64,000 nt of DNA, from NCBI GenBank assembly GCA_037447655.1, contig JBBHKE010002347.1:112615-176614 (forward strand). The letters are read 5' to 3'. The notes under the pieces are model-generated. The model saw only the letters and a list, made by a program, of their open reading frames with translations. It did no database searches and was not told the DNA's origin. A program made the translations under genes and the position numbers. This DNA is from Zygnema cylindricum. Taxonomy: Eukaryota; Streptophyta; Zygnematophyceae; Zygnematales; Zygnemataceae. Of the stretch, positions 33,317 through 45,239 are shown piece after piece (positions within the stretch are counted from its first letter, which is position 1; each line of letters opens with the position of its first letter).

Positions 33317-34578
33317 TTTCAGGTGAGCCAATGCAAAAAGGGGGGCCCCCAAAAGATCACCTTGGCGTGTGCCACTTGCAGACTCTAAAGTTGCAACCTC
33401 ACCAAAGGGACCGCCAATTGGAAAGATGAGGGAGCTCGGGCGAGAATAAAATGCACGAACATAGGGAAAAATTTGGTTTATTGGAGATGGAGCATGCCGC
33501 AATTCTTGGAAGATAGCATTACGGTTGACAGTGTTAAAGGCCTTAGCAACATCTACTTGAAGGACCACCCAATCCGGATGGAGATCGAAAACAGCCCGAA
33601 GACCATGAATAACCGCCTCACAACCCCCTTTTGTAGCAACGCCGAACTAATGCGGTGAGAAATGATGATAGAAAGTTCCTATGAGTTTAATACACATCGC
33701 GCGAGCGACCAAACAATACAGCACCCCACCAATAGAAATTAGGCGAATTCCCCCAGCAGGCTTAGTAACAGCGACAAGGCGAGCTGCAGAGAGAAAGGGT
33801 ACAACATTGTGTGGAAAATGTCATCGAGCCATCTTTAAAGCCACCTTCAAAAGAAGATCAAAACCCTGAGAGGGGGTGTCAACAGGAAATATGTCACGGA
33901 GAATTTCGTACACTATCCCAGGTGGACCCCGGGGAGAAATATGAGGCGACCGAAGCAAAGCTGTAGTAAATGCTTCCCTCACCAAGTCGAACGATGCAAG
34001 AGGATCATAGACTTCTACGAAAGGGAGGATCTCTTCAGGGGCAGGAGGATGCAACAAACGTAAAGCAACAACCGTAGCCTTGGAAGACGGAGATGGTTGG
34101 AAAGGTCGAAGAGCAGGATGAGCCCGAAAATTCTCGCCAGAACGACCAAGGTGGACCGCCCGATGCAACCTCGCCGTGGAGCTTGGGAGCCGAGCACGAC
34201 GTTGGGGGGGGGAATGGAAAGTCTTTTGACACGATCTTTATGCTCCTGCTGCAAGGACTCCCAGTCCCCTCGCAAAAATCGTTGACACCGCGCCTTAGTC
34301 TCACGAGCTCCACTCGCACCCCCCCCTCGGTGGCAAAACCAAAACCCAAAGTGGGAATAAGAAAAGTAAGTGCCACGCTGCGTCATTGGTGATGTCGGTG
34401 GCCAATAAAGCAAAAGGGAGTCAAAGAGCTTCTTGGACAGATTCACGAAGATGGTTCAGAATACGAGTGTAGAGCCTAGGCCGAGGATAGCCTAGGTGAT
34501 AACACCCAAGGACGTCTAAGCGTCGAACATAGTCCCAATCACTAGGAGAGGGTTGTTGGCGAACACTTGAGGGAGGAG
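33317..34578 (-). pseudogene. LINE-like ORF, copy 2 (middle part)
   Basis: Read from 34578 downwards. It includes GGGASGARETKARCQRFLRGDWESL (near 34330), ILPFVEVYDPLASFDLVREA (near 34000), a conserved KPAGGIRLISIGGVLY block near 33740, and RT motif A (WVVLQVDVAKAFNTVNR) near 33560. The frame 33568-33311 stops inside motif B. Family A copy 2 abuts at 34579 and an LTR remnant at 33316. Part of it (33962-34578) is repeated at 40917-41536. Confidence 0.8.
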
Positions 34579-35654
34579 TGTAGAAATTGATGGTTAGTTT
34601 AGTATTTTCTAGGTCTAAAATAAAATGCAGAAAAGAAGCCAATGCAGTGTGCCTCTAACTTCTCTTTTCAACTCCCACACTTGTTGCAGTCACTGAAAGT
34701 CGGAGATGAAGCTAGAGCCATGGCTACCTATGCTATCCTGAGATTTACGGGTTGTAGATTAGTTGATTTACAGTAGTAAATTAGTTGATTTACTAATTTA
34801 CTAAAAGTAGAGCTGTCGGAACCAAGATTTGATCCTGGTACCTACCGGCCGTCAGAGCTGCCGGTAGCTGGTAGCTCTATCCATTTAGTCTATGACGAGT
34901 GCTAGATTATATACGGTTTGATAATTACTTAAACATTTCTACGTTGACAAATTTATTAAACGAAAACTATTTACAGGATACATAGATTCGGTTATGTAAA
35001 AGTACGGATTAATGTACGGACAAGAAACAAGTACCGCACATTTGTTTCGATAGTGAAACGAATATCGCGCAAGTAATTATTACGGCTACGATTAAATCTG
35101 CATTTAAATCGGACGGCCGAAATGAATGCCGAGATCGCGGAAGAGGATTTCGGCGGTTTTTGGTCATCGCCACATCGGATGACACGTGGCAGAATGACAT
35201 TAGATCGCGGCATCTCCGGGGATTAAGGGAGCAAATCCGGGTATACCACGTGTCGACATTTAGGCCATGTCGTACAGTATCCATATAGAAAGTACATCGA
35301 CAGCTGTACTTTTGTGTACGGAAGAGTAATATGATTGGTTCCTTACATCAGTAGATAGAGTTTGTGAGAGAGATAGGACTTAGAAAATTGGTAGATAGGA
35401 CCCTATCTCCTAGAGAGCTTCTGTAGAAAAGTTCAATTTTGACCCTCCATAACTTACTGCTCAAGGGAGCAAATTCAGAGATTTTTTTTGCTATCAACTC
35501 AGGGGAGTCTTACCTTCACAAGGGTGAAGGTGATTAGAGTTTTTTTTTTCCAAGGTGGCAGTTATTCGTGCTTATAGACAAAGGGGTCACGGTTATCCTA
35601 GAGGCTTCGTGTGAGCTGCTTACTTTGAGGTCCTATGGAGGTCTCAGAGTTGCA
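34579..35654 (+). repeat. Family A copy 2, 5' LTR
   Basis: TGTAGAAATTG to GAGTTGCA, 1076 bases. It carries the antisense tRNA-like stretch at 34815-34899 (T-arm-like ACCAG and TTGGT around GATCAAAT). Its 3' half is close to copy 1, whereas its 5' part differs more. Confidence 0.88.
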
Positions 35655-36600
35655 GGTTATGGGCCCACCATCTAGGGTGCACATATTCAATGGAGCTGGC
35701 TTCATATACTGGGAAAGTATGATGACAGGAGCTCTATGTGAGAAACGGTTTTGGGGAATAGTGAGTGGACGGGTGAGGCATCCATCCAGTCTTAGGATAC
35801 CTCCAGGGTTTACAGGAGGTAGATTCACTAGAGATGCAGATCCATCTTCAACAAAGGAGACAAAGGAACGAGAGGTGGTGGACAAAGGAAAGGAGAACGA
35901 GACGACCACACCAATAGCAACTAGTTTGGCATTCATGTCACCTATTCCGAGGAACGAGGAGAATGATACTGATACCTGGGACTTCAACAATATAACGGCA
36001 AAGCACTTCATCCTCCGCCATCTTACTCAAGGACTTGCATGTCCTCATTTGCAAGCAGAAAGGGCATCTGATCTTTGGATGGCTCTCATAGAGATGTACC
36101 GAAGTGGTAAGATTCTGCAACAATAGTTGGCTGATCAGAAAGTTAAGGAGTATGTAAACAAAGGGGGGAAGATGTTGGATTTTTGCAATGAGCTTGCTAC
36201 ACTTTTTATGGAGCTAGAGAGTGCTGGAAAAGATTTTAGTGAAAAAAAAAGGTTAACTGTCTACTGATGAAGTTACCCGATGAGTTCGAGGACATAGTCA
36301 ACCGTGTGCAGGACTTGCCAGACTCAAGATGGATCACAGTGGTAGGAATGATTCTCGTTCAGGAAAATACAATTGAGATCCAAAGGGGAGGAAAGAGTGG
36401 GCAAGCCTTGGCAGCTGGGACCGACTTGAGGAACAAGGATTCCCGAAGACCGGACGGAAATTACGAGGGGGGGAGCCAAAAAATCAAACCGACGAGTTCA
36501 GACCAAAGGCTCCTAAGGGTTTATGTCAGATCTGTAAGAAACCAAAGCACTATATGGTGGAGTGCACTACGCTAACCGAGCTTCGGTTAAAGGAGGGGCA
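35635..36600 (+). pseudogene. copia family A Gag, copy 2
   Basis: The ATG 35635 lies in the LTR. The frame reads the primer site as VMGPPS and runs to a TAG at 36124-36126, where copy 1 has CAG. Homology continues with LMKLPDEFEDIVNRVQDLP and the knuckle CQICKKPKHYMVEC (about 36520-36560), a complete C-X2-C-X4-H-X4-C. A run of A near 36240 causes a shift. Confidence 0.85.
35655..35667 (+). promoter_or_regulatory. Primer binding site, initiator-tRNA anticodon-arm type
   Basis: Perfect GGTTATGGGCCCA immediately after the LTR end TGCA. Confidence 0.85.
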
Positions 36601-36757
36601 GACCGGTGGAAACCCAAGAGGAAAGAAAAAGGCCCTTGTGACACAGGTACATGAGGTGGAATCTGAAGACGAGGACAATGAGCTCCTATTGGATGAGGAG
36701 TTGGAAGCGACAAACGAGGTATAAATTCCACGAAAGCAGAAATCTGCTTTCGGTGGA

Positions 36758-39700
36758 TTGAAAGGTGAAGCACCCTGGATTGTAGATTCAGGTGCCTCCA
36801 TGCACATGTGTAAGGATAAACACTTGTTCACTAAGATAATAAATATTCCCACCGTAGAGATAGAGTACGGGGATGGGCGGATAGTCACTACTACTCTTGT
36901 AAGATTGGTAGATCTAAAAGTGTTAGTAGAAGGAAAACATCCATAGTTACATTCTCCGATGTATTGTTTATTCCGGAGCTGAAAAAAAATCTCATCTCTA
37001 CGTTTGTATTAGATGATAAGGGTTTTGATACTAGCACTAGGAAAGAAGTCTTTACTGCTAGTTTTGAGGAGGAAGTTTATTTCACCGCTGAAAATAGTAG
37101 CCAAGGGATGTTTAGGCTGATTTTAAGTAATGAAAATTAGAAACTTTATTATGCTGGTGTTCATGATATAATGATGTGGAATAAGAGGCTTGGGCATGTG
37201 AATCTAGATAAGCTAAGAGAGATGAAAAAGATGGGAGTGGTGGAAGGAGTTCAGTTCAGTGAGAGTGAGAATCCAAGTGATTGTAGTGGATGTGCTCAAG
37301 GTAAAGCACACAGATTGCCCTTTCCCAAAACTGCCATCTATAGGGGAGAAAAAATTCTAGATTTAGTACACACAGATATTTGGGGACCGGCAAAAGTACC
37401 CTCACCGGGGGGGAAGAGATATATGATGACTATCACTGATGATTTGTCTCGGTATTCCACGGTATTGGTCTCGGTATTCCAGGGTATTGGTCTCGATATT
37501 CCAGGGTGTATTTTTTGAAAAACAAGTCAGAAGCTCAAGATTGTTTTAGACAATATAAAGTATGGAGCGAAAAACTCCGAGAAACTGTAATCAAGAGAGT
37601 AAGTAGTGACAATGGTGGAGAGTATACTTCTAACCAGTTTGAGGATTTTCTGAGGGAAGATAGAGTTCAGCACCAAAAGACAGTTCCAAAAAACACGGAA
37701 CAGAATGGGGTAGCTGAACGATTAAATATGACACTAAATGATAGTGCTTGAAGTATGTTGTCGGATAAAAAGATAGGAAAAAGGTTCTGGGCAAAAACAA
37801 TGAACTGCACTAATTACCTCAAAAATAGAGTTCTTACCTCACCTATAAAGATCAAACACTTTATGAGAGATGGACCGGCCGAAAACCAGACATATCTCAC
37901 TTAAAGGTTTTCGGCAGTCAAGTATTCAATCAAGTTACAGATCGGTCTAATTGGAAGTTAGATCCTGAAGGAAAACTGGGATACTTATTAGGATATGTTG
38001 AGGATGTTAAAGGATATAGAGTTTACGATCTAAAATGGGAAGATATAATCTTAGTAAAGCATCTAGTAGATATGGATGAAGGAAAGTCTGTGGATCCCTT
38101 CTAGTATACAAAGTCAGTAAAAATCAGATTTGAGTCAAAAAATTCCGTTGACTTTGAGCTTCCTAACTATCCAGGTTTTAGAGAAGATGACATCTTGTAG
38201 GTACAAATCAGACCGAAAAGGACTCGGCTGTGGAAACTCCAGTGACAACTCTACCCGAAGCGGAAGACGTGATGGAAATTGATTCGAAATCAAGGGATAG
38301 GGGAGAAGCCGAGATTATTCGAAAGAACTCACGAGAACCATCTATTCCGGCCACAAATTTTGAGGGGAGAAGGAAAAGTAGCAAAAGATTGCAAGAAAAA
38401 CAGGTTAATAACAAGGTAACAAAACTATCTCATCAAGATGAACCTCAAACTTATGGAGAGGCAATGACTTGTCTAGAAAGGAACCGGTGGAAGACAGCCA
38501 TCAATGAGGAGATGGCCTCAATTATGGCAGCCGATACTTGGGAGCTGGTGGACTGTCCACCTAACCGAAAACCGATCGGTTGTAAGTAGGTTTTCAAATT
38601 ATAACTGAACCCGGATAACACCATTGAGCGTTACAAAGCCCGACTAGTGGCAAAAGGATTTACACAAAAAGAAAGAATCGACTACGTGGAAACATTTGCC
38701 CCGGTCTTCAGATTTCCCTCAATCCGCATACTTCTCAGTGTAGCAGCAGCGGAAGACATGGAGGTGCACCATATGGACATCAAGAAAGCCTTTTTGCGTG
38801 GGTGATTGGAAGAGGAGATCTTCATGCGACAACCCGAAGGATTTGTGGAGGAAGGAGAGGAGAGTAAGGTATGCCGACTGATCAAATCCCTTTATGGTTT
38901 GAAACAGGCACCTCGACAGTGGAATAAGAAGCTTGATGATTTTCTTACTGGTCTGGGATATATCCGGATCAGCTCATATCACTCAATCTGTGTTTTTGAA
39001 GATGAGGAAGATGTTATATTTATTGCAATTTATGTTGATGATTTACTTGTTTTAAGTAAATCAATGGAAAAAATTAATAAACTGAAAACCGATCTTAAGG
39101 GGAGATTTGAAATGAAGGGTATGGGGGAAGCAAACTATATTTTGGAAATTCAAGTAAAAAGAGATCGAAAAAGAAAGATTATAAGATTGACTCAAAAGGA
39201 AGCAATAGGGAACATGCTTGAAAGATTTCACATGGATAAAGCTAATAGTTGTACAACTCCAATGGAGTTAAAGAAGAGAAGTGAGGGGAGTGAGGAAGGA
39301 GTCATAGTCTTAGACGCGGAATTATCTCTTGAAGAACAGAAGTTCATGCAGACTATTCCTTATAGGCAAGTAGTGGGAAGTCTAATCTATTTTATGAATA
39401 GTACCCGGCCGGATTTAGCTGCAGCTGTAAGAGTGTTGAGTAGAAGTCTGAATGCTCCCACTAAGAGGGATTGGGAGGCAGCTAAGAGAGTCCTTAGATA
39501 TATGATAGGAACTACGGATCTATGGTTGCATTTGGGTCGGGAGAATACTGACATCACTACTTGGGAGAATACTGACATCACTACTTGGGGTGATGCCAGT
39601 TATGGTGATGCTCCGATGAGGAGATATACTTCTCGATATGTATTATATGTGGGTGATGGGGCATGCTGTTAGAGTAGCAAACAACAAAAGGTTATTGCTC

Positions 39701-40048
39701 AGTCCACCATGGAGGCTGAGTATATGGCGCTTTGCTCTGCTGTAAAAGAATTAATGTGGGTCAAGTCTTTGCTTAGTGAGCTTGGTCACCTTAAGAGTGG
39801 TGTGCACATTTTTTTTTTGTGTTAATCAGACAACGATCGCTATTTCTGCCAATCATAAACATCATTTTAAAGCCAATCACATGGACATTAGACTTAGCTT
39901 TGTTACAGAGAAAGTAGAAAACAAAATAATCAGTTTAGAGTACCGACCAGATAGTTAGATGGTAGCAAATATGATGACCAAACCCGTGCCTTCGCCTAAG
40001 CTAATTTTTTGCAGGGAGAAGTGTGGTCTGAAATTGAAAATTGACTAG
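36758..40048 (+). pseudogene. copia family A Pol, copy 2
   Basis: Protease: WIVDSGASMHMC (catalytic DSGAS) in frame 36758-36946. Pre-integrase and integrase: 37171-37518 with HTDIWGP, then 37506-37751 with SSDNGGEYTSNQF and EQNGVAERL, so the catalytic residues are present. A 22-bp repeat shifts the frame at 37446. RT: 38230-38589 and 38806-39672 with YGLKQAPRQWNKK and YVDDLLVLSK. RNase H: SYGDAPMRRY, a stop at 39670, then STMEAEYM and KANHMDIRL to 40048. A 24-bp in-frame duplication lies at 39541-39588. Confidence 0.88.
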
Positions 40049-40061
40049 AAAATAACGGGAG

Positions 40062-40914
40062 TGTAGAAATTGATGGTTAGTTTAGTATTTTCTAGGTCTA
40101 AAATAAAATACAGAAACAAGCAGTGTGCCTCTAACTTCTCTCTTCAACTCCCACACTTGTTGCAGGCACTGAAAGTCGGAGATCAAGCTAGAGCCATGGC
40201 TGCCTATGTTATCCTGAGATTTACGGGTTGTAGATTAGTAGATTTACAGTAGTAAATTAGTTGATTTACTAATTTACTAAAAGTAGAGCTGTCGGAACCA
40301 AGATTTGATCCTGGTACCTACCGGCCGTCAGAGCTGCCGGTAGCTGGTAGCTCTATCCATTTAGTCTATGACGAGTGCTAGATTGTATACGGTTTGATAA
40401 TTACTTAAACATTTCTACGCTGACAAATTCATTAAACGGAAACTATTTACAGGATACATAGATTCCGTTATGTAAAAGTACGGATTAATGTACGGACAAG
40501 AAACAAGTACCGCGCATTTGTTTCGATAGTGAAACGAATACCGCACAAGTATTTATTACGGCTACGATTAAATCTGCATTTAAATCGGACGGCCTGAATG
40601 AATGCCGAGATCGCGAAAGAGGATTTCGACGGTTTTTGGTCATCGCCACATCGGATGACACGTGGCAGAATGACATTGGATCGCAGCATCTATGGGGATT
40701 AAGGGAGCAAATCCGGATATACCACGTGTCGACATTTAGGCCATGTCGTACAGTATCCGTACAGAAAGTACACCGACAGCTATACCTTTGTGTACAGAAG
40801 AGTAATATGATTGGTTCCGTACATTAGTAGATAGAGTTTGTGAGAGAGATAGGACTTAGAAAAATTGGTAGATATGACCCTCTCTCCTAAAGAGCATCTG
40901 TACAAAAGGTCAAC
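40062..40914 (+). repeat. Family A copy 2, truncated 3' LTR
   Basis: It starts TGTAGAAATTGATGG after AACGGGAG. It follows the 5' LTR closely to about 40914 (AAGGTCAACTTT) and then changes abruptly to LINE sequence, so about 220 bases of LTR are missing. It includes the tRNA-like stretch at 40291-40375. Confidence 0.85.
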
Positions 40915-40916
40915 TT

Positions 40917-43020
40917 TAGCTGTTGTAAATGCTTCCCTCTCTAAGTCAAAAGATTTAAGAGGATCATGGACTTCTATAAAAGGGAGGATCTCTTCAAGGG
41001 CAGGAGGATGCAACAAACGTAAAGCTTCAACCGTAGCCTTGGAATACGGAGATGGTTGGAAAGGTCAAAGAGCACGAGGAGCGCGGGAATAATTGTCAGA
41101 ACGACCAAGGTGGACTGCCCGATGGAATCTCGCCGTGGAGCTTGGGAGCGGGGCACAGCATTGAGGGGGAGACATGGAAAGACTTATGACATGGTCTGTA
41201 TGTTTTTGCCGCAAAGACTCCCAGTCCCCTCGCAAAAACTGTTGATACTGCACCTTTGTCTCACGAGCTCCGCTCGCACCCCCCCTCGCTGGCACAACCA
41301 AAACCCAAAGTGGGAATAAGAGAAGTAGGTGCCACGCTGTGTCATTGGTGATGTCGGTGGCTAATAAAGCCAAAGAGAGTCAAAGAGCTGTTTGGACAGA
41401 TTAACGAAAATGGTTGGGAATACGAGTGTAGAGCCTAGGCCTAGAATAGCCTAGGTGGTAAGACTCAAGGACTTCTAAGCGTCGAATACAATCCCAATCA
41501 TTAGGAGAGGGTTGTTGGCGAACACTTGAGGGAGGAGGATGACCTTTGGTGAGGGGCCGAATTCCTTTAGGGGTAAGAGGACACGACTCCAAATGTCTCG
41601 AGAACCCCCCCCCCTGCAACATATTACTTTCCACCCTGAGGGCACGACATCTGAAGAGGAATAGGATTTGAAAAGGGAGTCAAAGCGGGCTTGGTGAGTG
41701 AAGGAGCCACATGAGAGACGATGGGGGCGGGTGGGTAGAGATGCGAGTGTGTAAGCAAATGTGGAAAATGCTCCTCAAAATGGGAGGGACGGTAAGGGAG
41801 AACAAAATTAGGGGGAGGCTCTGGGCATGAAAATGGGGATGGATTAGGGTTTGTTCGAGCTAGGAGGGGCACAAGCTCATTGGGTTGGTCTTCCCCACAT
41901 GGGATTGTGCAACGGTTTGCAGTTGTGAATAGAAAGGTACATGCGGGTAAGGGTAAGGTGGGGAGGGGGAGAGTGATGGTATGGGAGGTGTGTGGTGGAG
42001 GGGTAAGGGTCTCATGTGAGATGTCCAAAAGAGGCCGAGCACATTCCGAAGAAGATGGTGAAGAGGAGCGCGACGCCCGCTGCTTCTGAGGGGTCATAGT
42101 AGAAAAAAGGTAGAGGATGTCGAGCGTACGTGTTGTCTCGCGCTATGTAAGGGCGAAATTTGCCCAAAAAGCTCCTTTTGGTGGACTCGATGAGGTGAGA
42201 AAAGAGTGAAATGAAAGAGGTTTTTTTGGATGCGAGCTGTAAGGTAGCCGAAAAACCCGGCGGCCAGCGACAGGCACGCGGAACTTGACGTTTAAAAATG
42301 AGAAGAAAAACTGGAGAAAACGAATCAAGGCGGCCGATGCCGGCAAGTACCGTGGTCGCCACAGAAAAGAGGAGAGTTCACAAGCTAATTTGTAAGGAAA
42401 AATACAGGTTGTACTGAAGACTGGTGGCTGGACGGTAAATTTGGCGCCAGATAGGAGATGGGAAGGTCAAAAAACCCTGTTGGGAAGCCATGGCCGAAGC
42501 CACTAGAAGGTCGACGGCTAAAAAACAATTCCCTCAAATAGGAGCTGAGCTTGGCGTAAGAAACTAGTAAGTGGAAAAATCTCGATGCCTGTTTAATGGC
42601 ACGCCAAATTGGGTGGTCAAGATGGTAGAAGATGCCCTAAAAAGGTAAGAAGAAAATCGAAAAATCGGCCGAAATTGGCGAACCCGATTTACAGAAAACA
42701 AGACAGCTGATGGGGCTGATTTTCCCACCAATAGAAAGGTTATGAAAAATACGTTCTTTAGAGTATCCGCACGCCAAATTTGACGCCGGATACACAAAAA
42801 GACAGTCAAAAAACACTAAAAGAAGCCATGGCCGAAGCTTCCGGAAGGCCGCCGGCGTATGAAAGTAAAACAGGAACCGAGGAGCGGCGGGGAATTGCGC
42901 ACGGGCGGAATTTAGAGTGGAAAGAATAGGGAGGTGTGTAGCCAATAGCCAAGCTCCAAAACCAGCCGCCTGCGAAAGAGAATTGGTTTGCGAAGAATCG
43001 GAGGGAAGTGGTTTGAGAAT
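40917..43020 (-). pseudogene. LINE-like element, copy 3 (5' part)
   Basis: Minus strand, reading from 43020. Possible 5' leader 43020-42100 has diverged tandem units around CCATGGCCGAAGC (42488, 42822) and ACGCCAAATT (42601, 42771). An open Pro/Ser-rich frame, 42097-41624 (MTPQKQRASRSSSPSSSEC), is probably the N-terminus of the ORF. The GASGARETKVQYQQFLRGDWESL block follows near 41260, and LPFIEVHDPLKSFDLEREAFTTA near 40960. It ends abruptly at the truncated LTR. Confidence 0.72.
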
Positions 43021-43023
43021 GTA

Positions 43024-43639
43024 CACCGCGAATCGTAATTATAGTAATGAAAAAATTAGAGTAAAAAAACAAAAAAAAACAATTAGAGTAATTAACTCTA
43101 ATTTATGTGATATAGCTTTTTCACAGAGGAAGTTTACTCTAATTTATTTAAGTACTCTATATTGGGTTATGTCGGTAATAATTATCCACGCTAAAATTAT
43201 GAACACTAAATTACGTAGAGGTACAAAACCTGTCAGTCCGTATAGTTTTGACGTCATTATGACGTTAGTATTATTTGTCGTGCTGAATGTCAGTTAATGT
43301 CCACACTGACGACGATGCTGTCGACGGTCGGGAGTTATGCAAACGGCTTTTTTTCGATGTGATTGATTATTTGTTTAGTGCAATTTCACGTGCGAGCGCG
43401 ATTCTATTTAATCATTATTTGTACCTTTTTACTTTTAAAAGTACATTTTTGCACGGTCGGACGTTGTCCGTACTCCACACTATTTAAAACGAACCTATAT
43501 TAGATTTTTTTACGCTAATTAAATCTTACCTAAATTAGAATAATGAAAAAATTAGAATCATTTACTCTATTTGACGTGATAGAGTCGAAATTTCGAGCGA
43601 CCGAATTAGCGTTATTTACTCTAATTACGATTCGCGGTG
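43024..43639. mobile_element. MITE with CACCGCGAATCG ends, copy 1
   Basis: 616 bases with inverted ends CACCGCGAATCGTAATTA / TAATTACGATTCGCGGTG, flanked by TA on both sides. The interior has many TTAGAGTAA motifs and no transposase frame. It is related in reverse orientation to 60768-61268. TA target duplication and inverted ends suggest a Tc1/mariner (Stowaway-like) source. Confidence 0.85.
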
Positions 43640-43641
43640 TA

Positions 43642-45239
43642 CTTTTCTTGCGTAGCCCTAAAACGAACGCCGAAAAATTTTCAATTTAGTCACGAGTGAC
43701 ACTCGGATGGTTAAATCACGAGAGCGATGCTCTAAAATCTTTTTTATTGCTTCCAGAGGATTCTCGTATTGTTGTATAACCTTGGAATTCTCATTGGATC
43801 TCTGCTCATCGAAATTCCGTACACGTTCTTAGATCGAGAGCTTGCCGATGTGTCGTTGTGTAGCGTGGAGCCGTGGATCTTCGCGATACACGACAATTTG
43901 CTTTACGAGGGTTCACATAAGCGAAGTTTTGCTCTCACAAAGATTCACACTTCAGTTTTACGCGTTCACATATGTCATGGATATTGATGACTACAGTACT
44001 TGATTACGATGTTGCTCGTGATCACATCATCAGAACGGCTTGAGGTCCCGAGACCGAGAATGTGGTGTGAACGCGCGAAAGAAGGTTAAAAAGTGCTCGT
44101 GTGAATGGTCAAAAAAGCAACTCTCTCTGCAGAAGAATCAGCACTCGAGTCAGCACACGAGTATGAGCTGGCTCTCGTACACTACCTCGTGGCGATACGT
44201 ACACGTGACGATCTTTCGACCGACATTTTACAAACCTCCTTCGAGCCTATTGAATTACCGGAACGTAGCTTCGGCATTGTGCCAGATGACGACAAATACG
44301 ATACTTTGACAATAGTGTTTTCTAAATATGGTACCATGTCTCACTTCTTGATTACTGGCTGAAAAATGTCGTGCTCAGCAGAGTTTAGACAGACGCGGAT
44401 GCTCATTGGTTAATAATTGAACATGAGTACACTAGTGATAAATATCTATTCCAAAGGTTGTGTTGGCCATAAAATCCAGACCTCTGTAGATTTGGCTGCT
44501 TTGGTTGTAAGTACGGAATAGCTACGAAAAGTTCACAGATCCGAAGCTGTTCTCGGGCACTTTTTTCTTTGCCAAATCGAGAAGGCTCATCCTTTGCCAG
44601 ATTTAGCTGACATGGATCCCTGTCATCTTCTTTGAAAAACGGTGTCTGTTTGTCTGCTTTCTACCCACGTGACATATTATTCGTCACAAGCTCCAAATGT
44701 TTTTTGTCTCGATGCATCTTATTGGTCTTATTCGACAGCAATAACGCTCACGAGGATGGCATGCATTGTCGTAAAATGCGTACGGAGTCGCACAAATCCA
44801 AAGCTACAGTACTGAAGTACTGCCTTGCACTGTTCATGCTTTATGCGTCACTTTCGCGTGAAGGTTTTACGTTACTGTAAACTACGACCATATAACTACA
44901 TGCATGTTTCCAGTAGGATCTCCAGCCAAAAGTGAATAAAATGGAGACCTTCTGAATCTGAATCCAAGAAATCAACCAGCAATCAATCCTCTTGCTTGCC
45001 ATAGCTACAGAATCAATCAAATTCTCCTGCAGGAAAGAAGCTTACACGGAACGAACCAAACCAAAAGAAAACAACCATCTTACAATCTCTTTTTCTCAGC
45101 CTATCCGTTTCTTTTGCAACGTCTCAGCGTCTCAGCTTTTCAGCTTTTCAGCTTTTCAGTGCCAGCAATTCAGTTTCAGCGTCTCGAAGTTCCTTTGAAA
45201 GGCTTAAAACTTACAGTTCTCGAGCAATATCTAACAAGT
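43642..45239. other. Spacer upstream of the DRM1-like gene
   Basis: About 1.6 kb without a recognisable gene. Open frames such as 44105-44362 show no known domain. The last few hundred bases should hold the promoter and 5' leader of the gene at 45240. A repeated TTTCAGC motif lies at 45125-45180. I cannot place a TATA box with confidence. Confidence 0.5.

Larger units (their letters stand above)
34579..40914 (+). mobile_element. Ty1/copia element, family A copy 2 (3' LTR truncated)
   Basis: 5' LTR 34579-35654, primer site, Gag, Pol and the first ~850 bases of the 3' LTR (40062-40914). The two LTRs share long identical runs, so this copy is younger than copy 1. Coding is closer to intact than in copy 1 but has stops (for example 36124) and frameshifts. 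Both flanks are LINE sequence, but they overlap in LINE coordinates instead of meeting. Confidence 0.9.

Noticed and set aside
44105-44362. 85-codon open frame upstream of the DRM1-like gene
   Set aside because: No recognisable domain, no splice partner and no repeat support. Such frame lengths arise by chance.
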